64,000 nt of DNA from Streptomyces albiflavescens (GCF_014645835.1 NZ_BMMM01000006.1:124001-188000); one strand, 5' to 3'. Positions 1 to 9,624 are shown, counted from the stretch's first letter. Notes: a model not told the origin generated them from the letters alone. Numbers and translations: made by a program.

Positions 1-318
1 GGCGTGCTCCTCGACGAGCTGCCGGGTCTCGACCACATCCGCGATCTCCTGTGCGGAGACGGGCAGGACGAGCGCGCCCTTCTTCGGGTAGAGCTTGATC
101 AGCCCCTCGACCTCCAGCCGGAGCAGCGCCTCGCGCACCGGCGTGCGCGAGACCCCCACGGCCTCGGCGAGCTCGCCCTCGGTGAGCAGCGTCCCGCCCT
201 CATAACGGCGTTCCAGAACACCCTGCTTGACGTGTGCGTAGACGCGGTCGGCGGCGGGAGGTTGCTTCATGGGCTGCTTCAGCGGCTGATGCGCGGACAC
301 GGGTGGGGCGGAGGGCAT
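1..318 (-). CDS. GntR/FadR-type transcriptional regulator (5' part only)
   Basis: The gene runs off the left edge, so only about the first 106 residues are present. The N-terminus after a short proline-rich leader reads as a GntR winged helix: DRVYAHVKQGVLE, then LLTEGELAEAVGVSRTPVREALLRLEVEGLI, the typical recognition helix and wing. The following VSAQEIADVVETRQLVEEHA is the start of the FadR-like helical effector domain. Start chosen at the ATG at 318; an internal ATG at 270 is the alternative. The effector and target cannot be read from this fragment. The 13 bp TTGTATCTATGAT just upstream (on the minus strand) could hold the -10 or an autoregulatory site, but this is a guess. Confidence 0.85.
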   Translation of the reverse strand, partial: MPSAPPVSAHQPLKQPMKQPPAADRVYAHVKQGVLERRYEGGTLLTEGELAEAVGVSRTPVREALLRLEVEGLIKLYPKKGALVLPVSAQEIADVVETRQLVEEHA

Positions 319-539
319 GCGCACATCATAGATACAACACGTACGCATGGCTGCGGCGTTCCAGCATGCGGACCCCAGGAGTTGCCCATGGATCGCGCGA
401 GGCTTCCGGTGTAACCCGCGTCACACGATTCTCACCCCATCGCCGTACATCCCTTTTCGCGCCTCACGAGTCCGTACCTGAGACGGCACTGCCATGTGCT
501 GATCTCCCAGGGGCATTTCGCGCATTCGGAGCGTTCATT

Positions 540-1436
540 TTGATTACCGGCATTAAGGGCACGCGTTTCCGCAGGGCCGCCGCTGTGACCCTCACGACTG
601 GCGCCGTGCTGGCCGCCGGCGCCTTCGGCGCGGCACCCGCGGGCGCCGTGACCACGCCCACGATCGCCGCCGCGGGCGGCTACGTGATGAACAACGGCAC
701 GGGCACGACCCTCTACACCAAGGCCGCGGACACCCGCCGTTCCACCGGCTCCACCACCAAGATCATGACCGCCAAGGTGGTGCTGGCCCAGTCGAACCTC
801 AACCTGGATGCCAAGGTCACCATCCAGAAGGCGTACAGCGACTACGTCGTCGCCAACAACGCCTCACAGGCGCACCTGATCGTCGGCGACAAGGTCACGG
901 TCCGTCAGCTCCTGTACGGGCTGATGCTGCCGTCCGGCTGTGACGCCGCCTACGCGCTCGCCGACAAGTTCGGCAGCGGCACGACCCGTGACGCGCGCGT
1001 GAAGTCGTTCATCGGCAAGATGAACGCCGCCGCGACGAGCCTCCACCTGACGAACACGCACTTCGACTCGTTCGACGGCATCGGCCACGGCGCCAACTAC
1101 TCGACGCCGCGCGACCTGACGAAGATCGCCAGCAGCGCGATGAAGAACTCGACCTTCAAGTCGATCGTCAAGACGGTGACCACGAAGCAGAAGGTCACCA
1201 CCGCGAGCGGCGGCTACCGCTACTACAACTGGGAGAACACCAACAAGCCGCTGCTGACCGGCTACACCGGCACCATCGGGGTCAAGACCGGCTCCGGCCC
1301 CGAGGCCAAGTACTGCCTCGTCTTCGCCGCGACTCGCGACGGCAAGACGGTCATCGGCACGGTCCTCGCCTCCACGTCCATCGACGCCCGTACGGCGGAC
1401 GCGAAGAAACTGCTGACCTACGGCTTCGCCAAGTAG
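540..1436 (+). CDS. Secreted D-alanyl-D-alanine carboxypeptidase (penicillin-binding protein, S11-type)
   Basis: About 298 residues. It trims the terminal D-Ala from peptidoglycan stem peptides outside the membrane. A TTG start at 540 is preceded by GGAG nine bases upstream and gives a clean signal peptide (basic RFRR, hydrophobic stretch, cleavage near AGA-VT, residues about 1-37). The three active-site motifs of the family are visible: S71-T-T-K74 (STTK), S132-G-C (normally SxN) and K249-T-G. Having Cys at the third position of the SxN motif is noteworthy. There is no obvious C-terminal membrane anchor, so the enzyme is probably secreted. It is convergent with the next gene and shares a hairpin terminator with it. 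Confidence 0.9.
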   Translation: MITGIKGTRFRRAAAVTLTTGAVLAAGAFGAAPAGAVTTPTIAAAGGYVMNNGTGTTLYTKAADTRRSTGSTTKIMTAKVVLAQSNLNLDAKVTIQKAYSDYVVANNASQAHLIVGDKVTVRQLLYGLMLPSGCDAAYALADKFGSGTTRDARVKSFIGKMNAAATSLHLTNTHFDSFDGIGHGANYSTPRDLTKIASSAMKNSTFKSIVKTVTTKQKVTTASGGYRYYNWENTNKPLLTGYTGTIGVKTGSGPEAKYCLVFAATRDGKTVIGTVLASTSIDARTADAKKLLTYGFAK

Positions 1437-1453
1437 GCGACGCACGCGTCGAA

Positions 1454-1482
1454 GGGCCTGCCGCGGATCGCGCGGCAGGCCC
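1454..1482. terminator. Bidirectional hairpin terminator
   Basis: Perfect 12-bp arms (GGGCCTGCCGCG / CGCGGCAGGCCC) with a short loop, followed by TTTCGGTTT on the plus strand. It lies between two convergent genes ending at 1436 and 1503 and can serve both. Confidence 0.8.
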
Positions 1483-1502
1483 TTTCGGTTTCTCCGCGGA
1501 GC

Positions 1503-2066
1503 TCAGCCGTGCATGAGCGGCGAGCCGACCAGCTCCTTGGTGATCGCGCCCTTGCCGTCGCCCTCGATGTCGTACACGACCGTCGAGTCCGAGGACCAGT
1601 ACAGGTCCTTGTTGTACGTCACCGACGGCACCGTGCAGGTGCTCGCGGGGCCGGGCTCACCGGGGCCCGAGTAATCGTTGTTGAACAGGGCCGTCCAGTC
1701 GCACGTCCTGGAGGCCACGATCGTGTCGCTGCCGCCCGAGTCCGCACGCGACTCGATCCGCGTGGTGATCTTGAAAGAAGTGAATCTCTTGCTGTTGTCG
1801 ATCACCTGGTCGTCGACGATATTCCAGGTGACATTGCTCGACGCGGTCACCTTCCCCGAGGTCACATCGGCACAGTTCGCTATGTAGTACGTCGTCTCGG
1901 GCTTCTGGCCCGGGAAAATGATGTTGAACTGGTGCGCGAACGAATCCGAGCACGAGCTGACCGCGGCCGCCGGAGAGGCGAACGCGATACCGCCGGCGAG
2001 CGCGCCACCCACGAGGGCGAACGTGGCGAGAGACTTGCCCATCGTCAGGGACTTCCCAACCGTCAA
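1503..2066 (-). CDS. Small secreted protein of unknown function
   Basis: About 187 residues. I do not recognise a named family. A TTG start at 2066 is preceded by AAAGGA at good spacing. The N-terminus (GKSLATFALVGGALAGG followed by FASPAAA) is a signal peptide with AxA cleavage near residue 35. The mature part has few charged blocks, four cysteines (in SSCSDS, ANCADV, RTCDW and STCTV) suggesting two disulfides, and many Thr/Ser/Asn residues, consistent with an extracellular beta-rich fold. It is a monocistronic unit downstream of the terminator of the E2 gene. Function unknown. Confidence 0.75.
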   Translation of the reverse strand: MTVGKSLTMGKSLATFALVGGALAGGIAFASPAAAVSSCSDSFAHQFNIIFPGQKPETTYYIANCADVTSGKVTASSNVTWNIVDDQVIDNSKRFTSFKITTRIESRADSGGSDTIVASRTCDWTALFNNDYSGPGEPGPASTCTVPSVTYNKDLYWSSDSTVVYDIEGDGKGAITKELVGSPLMHG

Positions 2067-2252
2067 GGGTTTTCCTTTCGAGAAGGGCCCACGTCCGAAA
2101 AAGTGGGCCCGCCGAACCACTTCCGAGTCGGCGGGCTCGTGCGCTTTCCCCCCGCCAGCTGCCGAATGGCTGGTCGAACCATCCGACGTCGGTGATCTTA
2201 GGCAGGCAAAGATCAAGGAAAGCAGGTAATTCGAAACTTGGCTTGTTCCATT

Positions 2253-2327
2253 CGCTCAGAACGCTCGGGTCGCTCAGAACACTCGGAATCCCAAGCGTCG
2301 GAATCCCAAGCATCGGAATCCCAAGCA
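2253..2327. repeat. Short tandem repeats
   Basis: Three head-to-tail copies of the 15-bp unit TCGGAATCCCAAGCR (2283-2297, 2298-2312, 2313-2327). They are preceded by two copies of CGCTCAGAAC at 2253 and 2271. Noncoding. It lies immediately before the 2330 hairpin. Confidence 0.85.
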
Positions 2328-2329
2328 AA

Positions 2330-2361
2330 GGGCGCCTCCTCTCGAACGAGAGGAGGCGCCC
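2330..2361. terminator. Perfect palindromic terminator of the first oxoacid dehydrogenase operon
   Basis: A 15-bp perfect inverted repeat (GGGCGCCTCCTCTCG / CGAGAGGAGGCGCCC) with only AA between the arms. It is 18 bases past the E2 stop and followed by TTTGCTT on the minus strand. Confidence 0.8.
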
Positions 2362-2378
2362 AGTGCCGGAGTGCGGGC

Positions 2379-3785
2379 TTACGCCCAGGTGATCAGCCGC
2401 TTCGGCTGCTCCAGGATCGCCGCCACATCGGCGAGGACCTTGGAGCCCAGCTCGCCGTCGACCAGACGGTGGTCGAAGGAGAGCGCCAGCGTGGTGACCT
2501 GACGGGGCTTGACCTTGCCCTTGTGGACCCAGGGCTGGAGCTTGATCGCGCCGATCGCGAGGATCGCGGACTCGCCGGGGTTGAGGATCGGCGTGCCCGT
2601 GTCGACGCCGAAGACGCCGACGTTCGTGATGGTGACCGTGCCGCCCTGCATCGCGGCGGGCGAGGTCTTGCCCTCACGGGCCGTGGCCACCAACTCGCCG
2701 AGTGACTCGGCCAGCTGGGGCAGGGTCTTGGCGTGGGCGTCCTTGATGTTCGGCACGATCAGGCCACGGGGCGTGGCCGCGGCGATGCCCAGGTTCACAT
2801 AGTGCTTCTGGACGATCTCCTGGTTGGCCTCGTCCCAGGACGCGTTGACCTCGGGGTTGCGCTTGATCGCGACCAGCAGGGCCTTGGCGATGAGCAACAG
2901 CGGGTTCACCCGCAGGCCCTGCATCTCCTTGTCCTGCTTCAGCTCCTCCACGAGCCTCATCGTGCGCGTCACATCGACCGTCACGAACTCGGTGACATGC
3001 GGCGCGGTGAACGCCGAGCCGATCATGGCCTGAGCTGTCGCCTTGCGGACGCCCTTGACCGGGATACGGGTCTCACGCGCCGTGTCGTACGCGACGACCG
3101 GGGCGGGTGCCTCGGCCCGAACGGGAACCGGAGCCGCCTCCACGACCGGGGCGGGTGCCGGGGCCGCCGCCGCGTGCACGTCCCCGCGCGTGATGATGCC
3201 GTCCGGGCCCGACGGGGTGACCGTCGCCAGGTCGACGCCGAGGTCCTTGGCAAGCTTGCGGACCGGGGGCTTGGCGAGGGGGCGCTGCTTGGTGGGTCCG
3301 TGGCCGTTGAGCTCGCCCTGGATCGCCGTGGCCGCCAGGAACGGCTCGGGCTGCTGGGCCGGGACCTCGACGCCCTTGCGGGGGCGGCGCTTGGTGGAGG
3401 ACTCGGCGACGCCGTACCCGACGAGGACCGGCTTGCGGCCCTCGGGCTTGGGCTCCTCGGCGGGGGCCGGCTCCTCGGTGACGGCCTCCTGGACCGGGAC
3501 CTGCTCGGCGGGTGCCCCACCGGCCACGTCCACCGCGATGATCACCTGGCCCACGTCCACCGTCGTCCCCTCGGGGAAGCGGAGTTCGCTCACCACACCG
3601 TTGAACGGGATGGGCAGCTCGACGGCCGCCTTGGCGGTCTCGACCTCGCAGACCACCTGCCCGTCGGTGACCTCGTCACCGGGCTGGACGTACCACTTGA
3701 GGATCTCCGCCTCGGTGAGTCCCTCGCCCACGTCGGGCATCTTGAACTCGCGGAGCCCCGACGCGTTCTCAGTCATCGTCGTCAC
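2379..3785 (-). CDS. bkdC: 2-oxoacid dehydrogenase E2 component (dihydrolipoamide acyltransferase), cluster 2
   Basis: A 468-residue acyltransferase that moves the acyl group from lipoamide to CoA in the branched-chain 2-oxoacid dehydrogenase (BCDH) complex. Domain order is visible: N-terminal lipoyl domain with K52 in EVETAKAAVE; proline/alanine linker; peripheral E1/E3-binding domain (RKLAKDLGVDLATVTPSG, then GIITRGDVH); second linker; C-terminal catalytic domain with SFDHRLVDG (His about 439). The GTG start at 3785 is preceded by GGAGAGG; the ATG nine bases downstream is possible. It is the last gene of a three-gene operon, 10 bases after E1-beta, and no lipoamide dehydrogenase is linked. 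Substrate preference (branched-chain versus pyruvate) is inferred from operon type, not read directly. Confidence 0.9.
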   Translation of the reverse strand: MTTMTENASGLREFKMPDVGEGLTEAEILKWYVQPGDEVTDGQVVCEVETAKAAVELPIPFNGVVSELRFPEGTTVDVGQVIIAVDVAGGAPAEQVPVQEAVTEEPAPAEEPKPEGRKPVLVGYGVAESSTKRRPRKGVEVPAQQPEPFLAATAIQGELNGHGPTKQRPLAKPPVRKLAKDLGVDLATVTPSGPDGIITRGDVHAAAAPAPAPVVEAAPVPVRAEAPAPVVAYDTARETRIPVKGVRKATAQAMIGSAFTAPHVTEFVTVDVTRTMRLVEELKQDKEMQGLRVNPLLLIAKALLVAIKRNPEVNASWDEANQEIVQKHYVNLGIAAATPRGLIVPNIKDAHAKTLPQLAESLGELVATAREGKTSPAAMQGGTVTITNVGVFGVDTGTPILNPGESAILAIGAIKLQPWVHKGKVKPRQVTTLALSFDHRLVDGELGSKVLADVAAILEQPKRLITWA

Positions 3786-3795
3786 GACCCTCTCC

Positions 3796-4776
3796 TCAGT
3801 ACGCCAGCGAGCGGTCGACGGCGTCGAGCACCCGGTCCAGGCCCGGAAGGTACTCCTCCTCCAGGCGCGCCGGCGGATACGGGGCGTGATAGCCGCCGAC
3901 CCGCAGGACGGGCGCCTCCAGGTGGTAGAAGCACCGCTCCGTGATGCGGGCGGCGATCTCCGCGCCCGTACCGAGGAACACCGGGGCCTCGTGCACCACG
4001 ACCAGGCGGCGGGTCTTCTCCACCGAGGCCTGGACGGAGTCGAAGTCGATGGGGGACATCGAGCGAAGGTCCAGGACCTCGATCGACTTGCCCTCCTCCT
4101 GGGCGGCCGCGGCGGCCTCCAGACACACCTTCACCATCGGGCCGTACGCCGCGAGCGTCAGGTCGGCGCCCTCGCGCACCACACGCGCCTTGTGCAGGGG
4201 CGAGGGGATCGCGTCCTTGGTGACCTCGGACTTGTCCCAGTAGCGCCGCTTGGGCTCGAAGAAGATCACCGGGTCGTCGCTCTGGATGGCCTGCTGCATC
4301 ATCCAGTACGCGTCGGACGCGTTCGACGGAGAGACCACCTTCAGCCCCGCCACGTGGGCGAACAGCGCCTCGGGGGACTCGGAGTGGTGCTCGACGGCGC
4401 CGATGCCGCCGCCGTAGGGAATGCGGATCACGACGGGGAGCTTGATCTTGCCGAGCGCCCGCGCGTGCATCTTCGCGAGCTGCGTGACGATCTGGTCGTA
4501 CGCCGGGAAGACGAAACCGTCGAACTGGATCTCCACCACTGGGCGGTAGCCGCGCAGCGCGAGGCCGATCGCCGTGCCGACGATGCCCGACTCGGCGAGC
4601 GGGGTGTCGATCACCCGGTCCTCGCCGAAGTCCTTCTGCAGGCCGTCGGTGACCCGGAAGACACCACCGAGCTTGCCGACGTCCTCGCCCATGATCAGGA
4701 CCTTGGGGTCGGCGTCGAGGGCCGTGCGCAGCGACTCGTTGATCGCCTTGGCCAGCGCCATCTTTTCCGCAGCCAT
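3796..4776 (-). CDS. bkdB: 2-oxoacid dehydrogenase E1 beta subunit, cluster 2
   Basis: 326 residues, the usual family length. With E1-alpha it forms the thiamine-diphosphate decarboxylase of the branched-chain 2-oxoacid dehydrogenase. Family landmarks are present: MGEDVGKLGGVFRVTDGL near the N-terminus, DTPLAESGIVGTAIGLAL, RIPYGGGIGAVEHHSES, FFEPKRRYW, and a C-terminal swivel domain with VVVHEAP and TERCFYHLEAPV. It starts two bases after the E1-alpha stop, so its ribosome site (GGGGAGGG) lies inside the end of E1-alpha, which implies coupled translation. Confidence 0.93.
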   Translation of the reverse strand: MAAEKMALAKAINESLRTALDADPKVLIMGEDVGKLGGVFRVTDGLQKDFGEDRVIDTPLAESGIVGTAIGLALRGYRPVVEIQFDGFVFPAYDQIVTQLAKMHARALGKIKLPVVIRIPYGGGIGAVEHHSESPEALFAHVAGLKVVSPSNASDAYWMMQQAIQSDDPVIFFEPKRRYWDKSEVTKDAIPSPLHKARVVREGADLTLAAYGPMVKVCLEAAAAAQEEGKSIEVLDLRSMSPIDFDSVQASVEKTRRLVVVHEAPVFLGTGAEIAARITERCFYHLEAPVLRVGGYHAPYPPARLEEEYLPGLDRVLDAVDRSLAY

Positions 4777-4778
4777 CG

Positions 4779-5984
4779 CTACTTGCCCTCCCCTGCGTCC
4801 GCGAACGACGCCTGGTAGGCGGCGAACTGGGCCCGCTCCTCGTCGACGAGCGCGTGCCCGTCCGCGTACACGTTCTCGAAGATGGCGAAGTGGTCAGGGT
4901 CCGGCATGGCCCGTACGACTTCGCGTACTCGTTTGCCCAACGCTTCGCTCTCCGCTTCGAGTTCCGCGAAGAATCCCTCGTCCGCGTGGTTCGAGGCTTC
5001 GAGGTACGTGCGCAGGCGCAGGATCGGGTCCTTCGCCTCCCAGGACTCGCGCTCCTCGTCGGCCCGGTACTTGGTCGGGTCGTCGGAGGTGGTGTGCGCG
5101 CCCATGCGGTAGGTGTACGCCTCCACCAGGGTGGGGCCCTCGCCGCGGCGGGCCCGCTCCAGCGCCCACTTGGTGACGGCCAGGCAGGCGAGGACGTCAT
5201 TGCCGTCGACGCGGACGCCCGGGAAGCCGAAGCCCTGCGCGCGCTGGTAGAGCGGGACGCGGGTCTGCTTCTCGGTCGGCTCGGAGATGGCCCACTGGTT
5301 GTTCTGGCAGAAGAACACGACGGGGGCGTTGTAGACCGCGGAGAAGGTGAACGATTCGGCGACGTCGCCCTGGCTGGAGGCGCCGTCTCCGAAGTACGCG
5401 ATCACGGCCGAGTCGGCGCCGTCCTTGGCGACGCCCATGGCGTAGCCGGTGGCGTGCAGCGTCTGCGAGCCGATGACGATCGTGTAGAGGTGGAAGTTGT
5501 TGCTGTTCGGGTCCCAGCCGCCGTTGTTCACGCCGCGGAACATGCCGAGCAGATTGGTCGGGTCGACCCCGCGGCACCAGGCGACGCCGTGCTCGCGGTA
5601 GGTCGGGAAGACGTAGTCGTCCTCACGGGTGGCCCGTCCGGAGCCGATCTGGGCGGCCTCCTGGCCGAGCAGCGAGGCCCACAGGCCCAGCTCGCCCTGG
5701 CGCTGCAGGGAGGTGGCCTCGGCGTCGAAGCGACGGGTCAGCACCATGTCCCGGTACAGGCCGCGCAGCTCCTCGGGGGTGATGTCGGCGACGTACGGGT
5801 CGTACGTGGCGTCGTTGACCCGCTTGCCTTCCGGGGTCAGCAGCTGCACGAGTTCGGGCTCGGCGCCCGTCGTACCCGGCGACTTCTTGGCGGCCGAGCC
5901 GGTGCGCTTGGCACCTGCGCTCGCGGCGCTCTTCGTACCGGCGCTGCGTCGCGGCTTGCGCGCGGCAGTGCTCTCCACGGTCAC
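4779..5984 (-). CDS. bkdA: 2-oxoacid dehydrogenase E1 alpha subunit, cluster 2
   Basis: About 401 residues. First gene of the operon. The thiamine-diphosphate motif is visible as G199-D-G followed some 28 residues later by N228-N (GDGASSQGDV ... FFCQNN). The phosphorylation-loop region MGAHTTSDDPTKY typical of E1-alpha is also present. The GTG start at 5984 follows GGAGGAG. It carries an Ala/Lys/Ser-rich N-terminal extension of about 40 residues (repeats of AGTKSAASAGAKRTG type) that is probably disordered. Likely regulated through the inverted repeats in the divergent upstream region. Confidence 0.93.
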   Translation of the reverse strand: MTVESTAARKPRRSAGTKSAASAGAKRTGSAAKKSPGTTGAEPELVQLLTPEGKRVNDATYDPYVADITPEELRGLYRDMVLTRRFDAEATSLQRQGELGLWASLLGQEAAQIGSGRATREDDYVFPTYREHGVAWCRGVDPTNLLGMFRGVNNGGWDPNSNNFHLYTIVIGSQTLHATGYAMGVAKDGADSAVIAYFGDGASSQGDVAESFTFSAVYNAPVVFFCQNNQWAISEPTEKQTRVPLYQRAQGFGFPGVRVDGNDVLACLAVTKWALERARRGEGPTLVEAYTYRMGAHTTSDDPTKYRADEERESWEAKDPILRLRTYLEASNHADEGFFAELEAESEALGKRVREVVRAMPDPDHFAIFENVYADGHALVDEERAQFAAYQASFADAGEGK

Positions 5985-6139
5985 GTGTGCTCCTCCGTCG
6001 GTCCGGCCCCCGGGGTTGCCGGGTGGCCAGTGCGGCTCGCCTGTTCCGGTACCCGTGCACGGGGTGGGTGCCACTCGGCCGGGAACAGGCGTGACAGGTG
6101 CCCCGGCGAGCGCCCTGCAACAGCCACGTTACCCAGTGC

Positions 6140-6155
6140 TTCACAATTCTGTGAA
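6140..6155. promoter_or_regulatory. Inverted repeat, putative operator
   Basis: TTCACA ATTC TGTGAA, perfect 6-bp arms around a 4-bp centre, about 155 bases upstream of the E1-alpha start. Binding protein unknown. Confidence 0.5.
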
Positions 6156-6179
6156 ACCCCTCCTGACCTGCGATTTTGA

Positions 6180-6215
6180 TAGGAAATCCAAGTACTTCCA
6201 AAGTTGGATTTCCTA
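6180..6215. promoter_or_regulatory. 36-bp inverted repeat, putative operator
   Basis: Perfect 12-bp arms TAGGAAATCCAA and TTGGATTTCCTA separated by 12 bases. It is centred about 145 bases upstream of the response regulator start and about 215 upstream of the E1-alpha start. Long AT-rich dyads like this fit dimeric or tetrameric regulators such as Lrp/AsnC or NarL families. An Lrp-type BkdR is encoded at 21355 and a NarL-type regulator is divergent, so both are candidates (inference). Confidence 0.65.
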
Positions 6216-6341
6216 CTAAATCGAGTCGGTCGGGAACAGCCGCTGGTCACAGCACTGGTTTCAGCCTTGCAGGGGGCCGGAACACCGGCACGTTATCCCG
6301 GCCACCCCGGACTCGGGAAGAGTTCACTTCGGGCGGGGCCG

Positions 6342-7031
6342 ATGGCCGTGTGTGACACTGACTTTGTGCGCGAAGAAGGAAAAATCACCGTATTTCTTCT
6401 CGATGACCATGAGGTGGTGCGCCGAGGAGTTCATGAACTGCTCTCGGTGGAGGACGACATCGAGGTGGTCGGCGAGGCCGGCACAGCGGCCGACGCGCTG
6501 GTACGGATTCCCGCCACCCGACCGGACGTGGCCGTCCTGGACGTACGGCTCCCGGACGGCAGCGGGGTGGAGGTCTGCCGCGAGATCCGGTCCCGGAACG
6601 AGGACATCAAGTGCCTGATGCTGACCTCGTTCGCCGACGACGAGGCCCTCTTCGACGCGATCATGGCAGGCGCCTCGGGCTATGTCCTCAAGGCCATCCG
6701 CGGCAGTGAACTGCTCTCTGCCGTACGGGACGTCGCCGCCGGGAAGTCCCTGCTCGACCCGGTGGCCACCGCCCGCGTCCTGGAACGGCTGCGCGACGGC
6801 GGCGGCACCAAGAGCGACGACAGACTCGCGCACCTCACCGAGCAGGAGCGCAAGATCCTCGACCTGATCGGCGAGGGCCTCACCAATCGCGCGATCGGGG
6901 AACGGCTGCACCTCGCCGAGAAAACGATCAAGAATTACGTATCAAGTCTGCTGTCCAAGCTGGGAATGGAACGGCGGTCCCAGGCGGCGGCGTATGTGGC
7001 GCGGGTGCAGGCGGAGCAACAGCACCGCTGA
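6342..7031 (+). CDS. Orphan NarL/LuxR-type response regulator
   Basis: About 229 residues. Receiver domain: acidic pair D21-D22, phospho-acceptor D67 (AVLDVRLPDGSG), switch region LTSFADD and K117 (GYVLKA). C-terminal LuxR helix-turn-helix: LTEQERKILDLIGEGLTNRAIGERLHLAEKTIKNYVSSLLSKLGMERR. No histidine kinase is adjacent, so it is an orphan; the partner cannot be inferred. The start is uncertain: ATG 6342 has only a weak GGGCGGGG upstream, and GTG codons at 6348 and 6366 are alternatives, the receiver fold beginning near residue 12. It is divergent from the oxoacid dehydrogenase operon and may control it or itself through the shared region. Confidence 0.88.
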   Translation: MAVCDTDFVREEGKITVFLLDDHEVVRRGVHELLSVEDDIEVVGEAGTAADALVRIPATRPDVAVLDVRLPDGSGVEVCREIRSRNEDIKCLMLTSFADDEALFDAIMAGASGYVLKAIRGSELLSAVRDVAAGKSLLDPVATARVLERLRDGGGTKSDDRLAHLTEQERKILDLIGEGLTNRAIGERLHLAEKTIKNYVSSLLSKLGMERRSQAAAYVARVQAEQQHR

Positions 7032-7136
7032 GCGTGTTCTTCACGCACACCGTCGGTTGATTCGGGACTTTCGACCCCCCACAGGAGGGCGGGTGCCCCT
7101 ACTCCGGCGCCCCCAGGGTGCCGGAGATTGGGTGGC

Positions 7137-7649
7137 ATGCCCACCGACGAACAGCCCGCCGACGAGCGATCCGCAGACGAGCGATCCACCGACGAACGGC
7201 CCGCCGGCGAGCGATCCGCAGACGAGCGATCCACCGACGAACAGCTCGCCGTGGAACTGATCGGCCGCACCGATTACGGCCGGGTGGCCACCAGCATCCG
7301 CGCACTGCCCTTCCTCGGGTTCGCCCGCCATATCGTGGTCGATGCCCGCGTGCTGTTGCGGATGCCCCGGAACTGCGGCTACCACCACGCCTGCGCCGGC
7401 AGTGTCGTCGCGTACGGCACCGACAACCTGAGCTCCGCGCGGCCGGGCGAGAGTCTGTGGTCCGTGCAGATCGTGGGCCACTGCGAGCCCGTCGAGCCGA
7501 CCGCGGCCGAACGGGAGCTCTTCGGTCCCGCCCCGCGTTTCGTCGACGGTGAGCCCTTCGAGCCGGTCTATCTGGGCATAGACCCGCAGTTCTCCACCGT
7601 CCACTCCACGGACGGTGGCCTGGAACGGCAGTTCCAGCACATCCTGTGA
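7137..7649 (+). CDS. Pyridoxamine 5'-phosphate oxidase-fold (FMN split-barrel) protein with repetitive N-terminus
   Basis: 170 residues. The core from about residue 40 (ELIGRTDYGRVATSIRALPFLGFARHIVVDARVLLRM) matches the flavin-binding split barrel of the PPOX family, usually small FMN or F420-dependent oxidoreductases. The substrate is unknown. The first 36 residues are an acidic low-complexity tail made of DERSADERSTDER-type repeats encoded by a 45-bp tandem repeat (7145-7250). ATG 7137 is preceded by GGAG ten bases upstream. The gene stands alone and is followed by a strong hairpin. Confidence 0.75.
   Translation: MPTDEQPADERSADERSTDERPAGERSADERSTDEQLAVELIGRTDYGRVATSIRALPFLGFARHIVVDARVLLRMPRNCGYHHACAGSVVAYGTDNLSSARPGESLWSVQIVGHCEPVEPTAAERELFGPAPRFVDGEPFEPVYLGIDPQFSTVHSTDGGLERQFQHIL
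7145..7250 (+). repeat. In-frame 45-bp minisatellite
   Basis: Two full copies (7145-7189, 7190-7234) and a partial third of a 45-bp unit beginning CGACGAAC. The two full copies differ at two positions. It encodes the D-E-R-S-rich tail of the PPOX-fold protein, so copy-number change keeps the frame. Confidence 0.9.
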
Positions 7650-7709
7650 CTCTCCCGCGATCGAAGACGACTGTCTGTGACAACCGCTACCCCGAGGCCA
7701 GGACGAACA

Positions 7710-7748
7710 ACGCGCGCGTGAAGCCCGATTCGGGCCGCACGCGCGCGT
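7710..7748. terminator. Nested hairpin terminator
   Basis: Outer arms ACGCGCGCGTG / CACGCGCGCGT enclose a second hairpin GCCCGATTCGGGC. It is placed between two convergent genes (ends 7649 and 7790). Confidence 0.75.
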
Positions 7749-7789
7749 GAAGGGTGCTTTCGCTCAACGGGTCCGCGGAACAGCGCGGT

Positions 7790-9367
<1,578 letters not shown>

Positions 9368-9438
9368 CAGTCCTCGCCGTCGTTTCTGCCCGCGGTCTGC
9401 GCGGTGGTTGTTACGGTCTCCGTCGGGCCACGCTACAG

Positions 9439-9459
9439 GCTCGGCGCAAGGCGCCGAGC
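9439..9459. promoter_or_regulatory. Leader hairpin
   Basis: GCTCGGCGC AAG GCGCCGAGC, perfect arms, 72-92 bases upstream of the minus-strand kinase start. It has no T-tract, so it is either an RNA leader structure or an operator. Confidence 0.4.
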
Positions 9460-9595
9460 CGAGATGGACGTGAGATGGACCGGCCATCAAACCCCCCACA
9501 GGGGCCCGCGTGCAAATTCTGTGTACCGGCCGTACGGCACCTGTAACGCTTCCGCGACGCTTCTTTCGCAGACGGTCACGGAACGGGCACCGAGC

Positions 9596-9624
9596 TTGAC
9601 GTGTCAGTGCCCTGGGGCAGACTT
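9596..9624 (+). promoter_or_regulatory. Candidate sigma-70-type promoter for the PASTA-like kinase
   Basis: TTGACG, then 17 bases, then AGACTT, about 125 bases before the ATG at 9750. The -35 is good and the -10 is weak. Confidence 0.35.

Larger units (their letters stand above)
2067..2378. other. Intergenic region with repeat array and terminator
   Basis: No gene is seen. The stretch holds the 5' leader of the small secreted protein, a short tandem repeat array (2253-2327) and a perfect hairpin (2330-2361). No convincing -35/-10 pair could be assigned, although TAAGAT occurs on the minus strand near 2200. Confidence 0.6.
5985..6341. promoter_or_regulatory. Divergent regulatory region between oxoacid dehydrogenase operon and response regulator
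   Basis: 357 bases without a gene. Two inverted repeats stand out: TTCACA-ATTC-TGTGAA (6140-6155) and a 36-bp element with 12-bp arms (6180-6215). The region must hold both promoters. It is locally much less GC-rich than its surroundings, around 6170-6220. Confidence 0.7.

Noticed and set aside
2379..6000. Pyruvate dehydrogenase complex
   Set aside because: E1 is split into alpha and beta subunits with no linked E3, and operon type fits branched-chain oxoacid dehydrogenase better; substrate cannot be proven from sequence.
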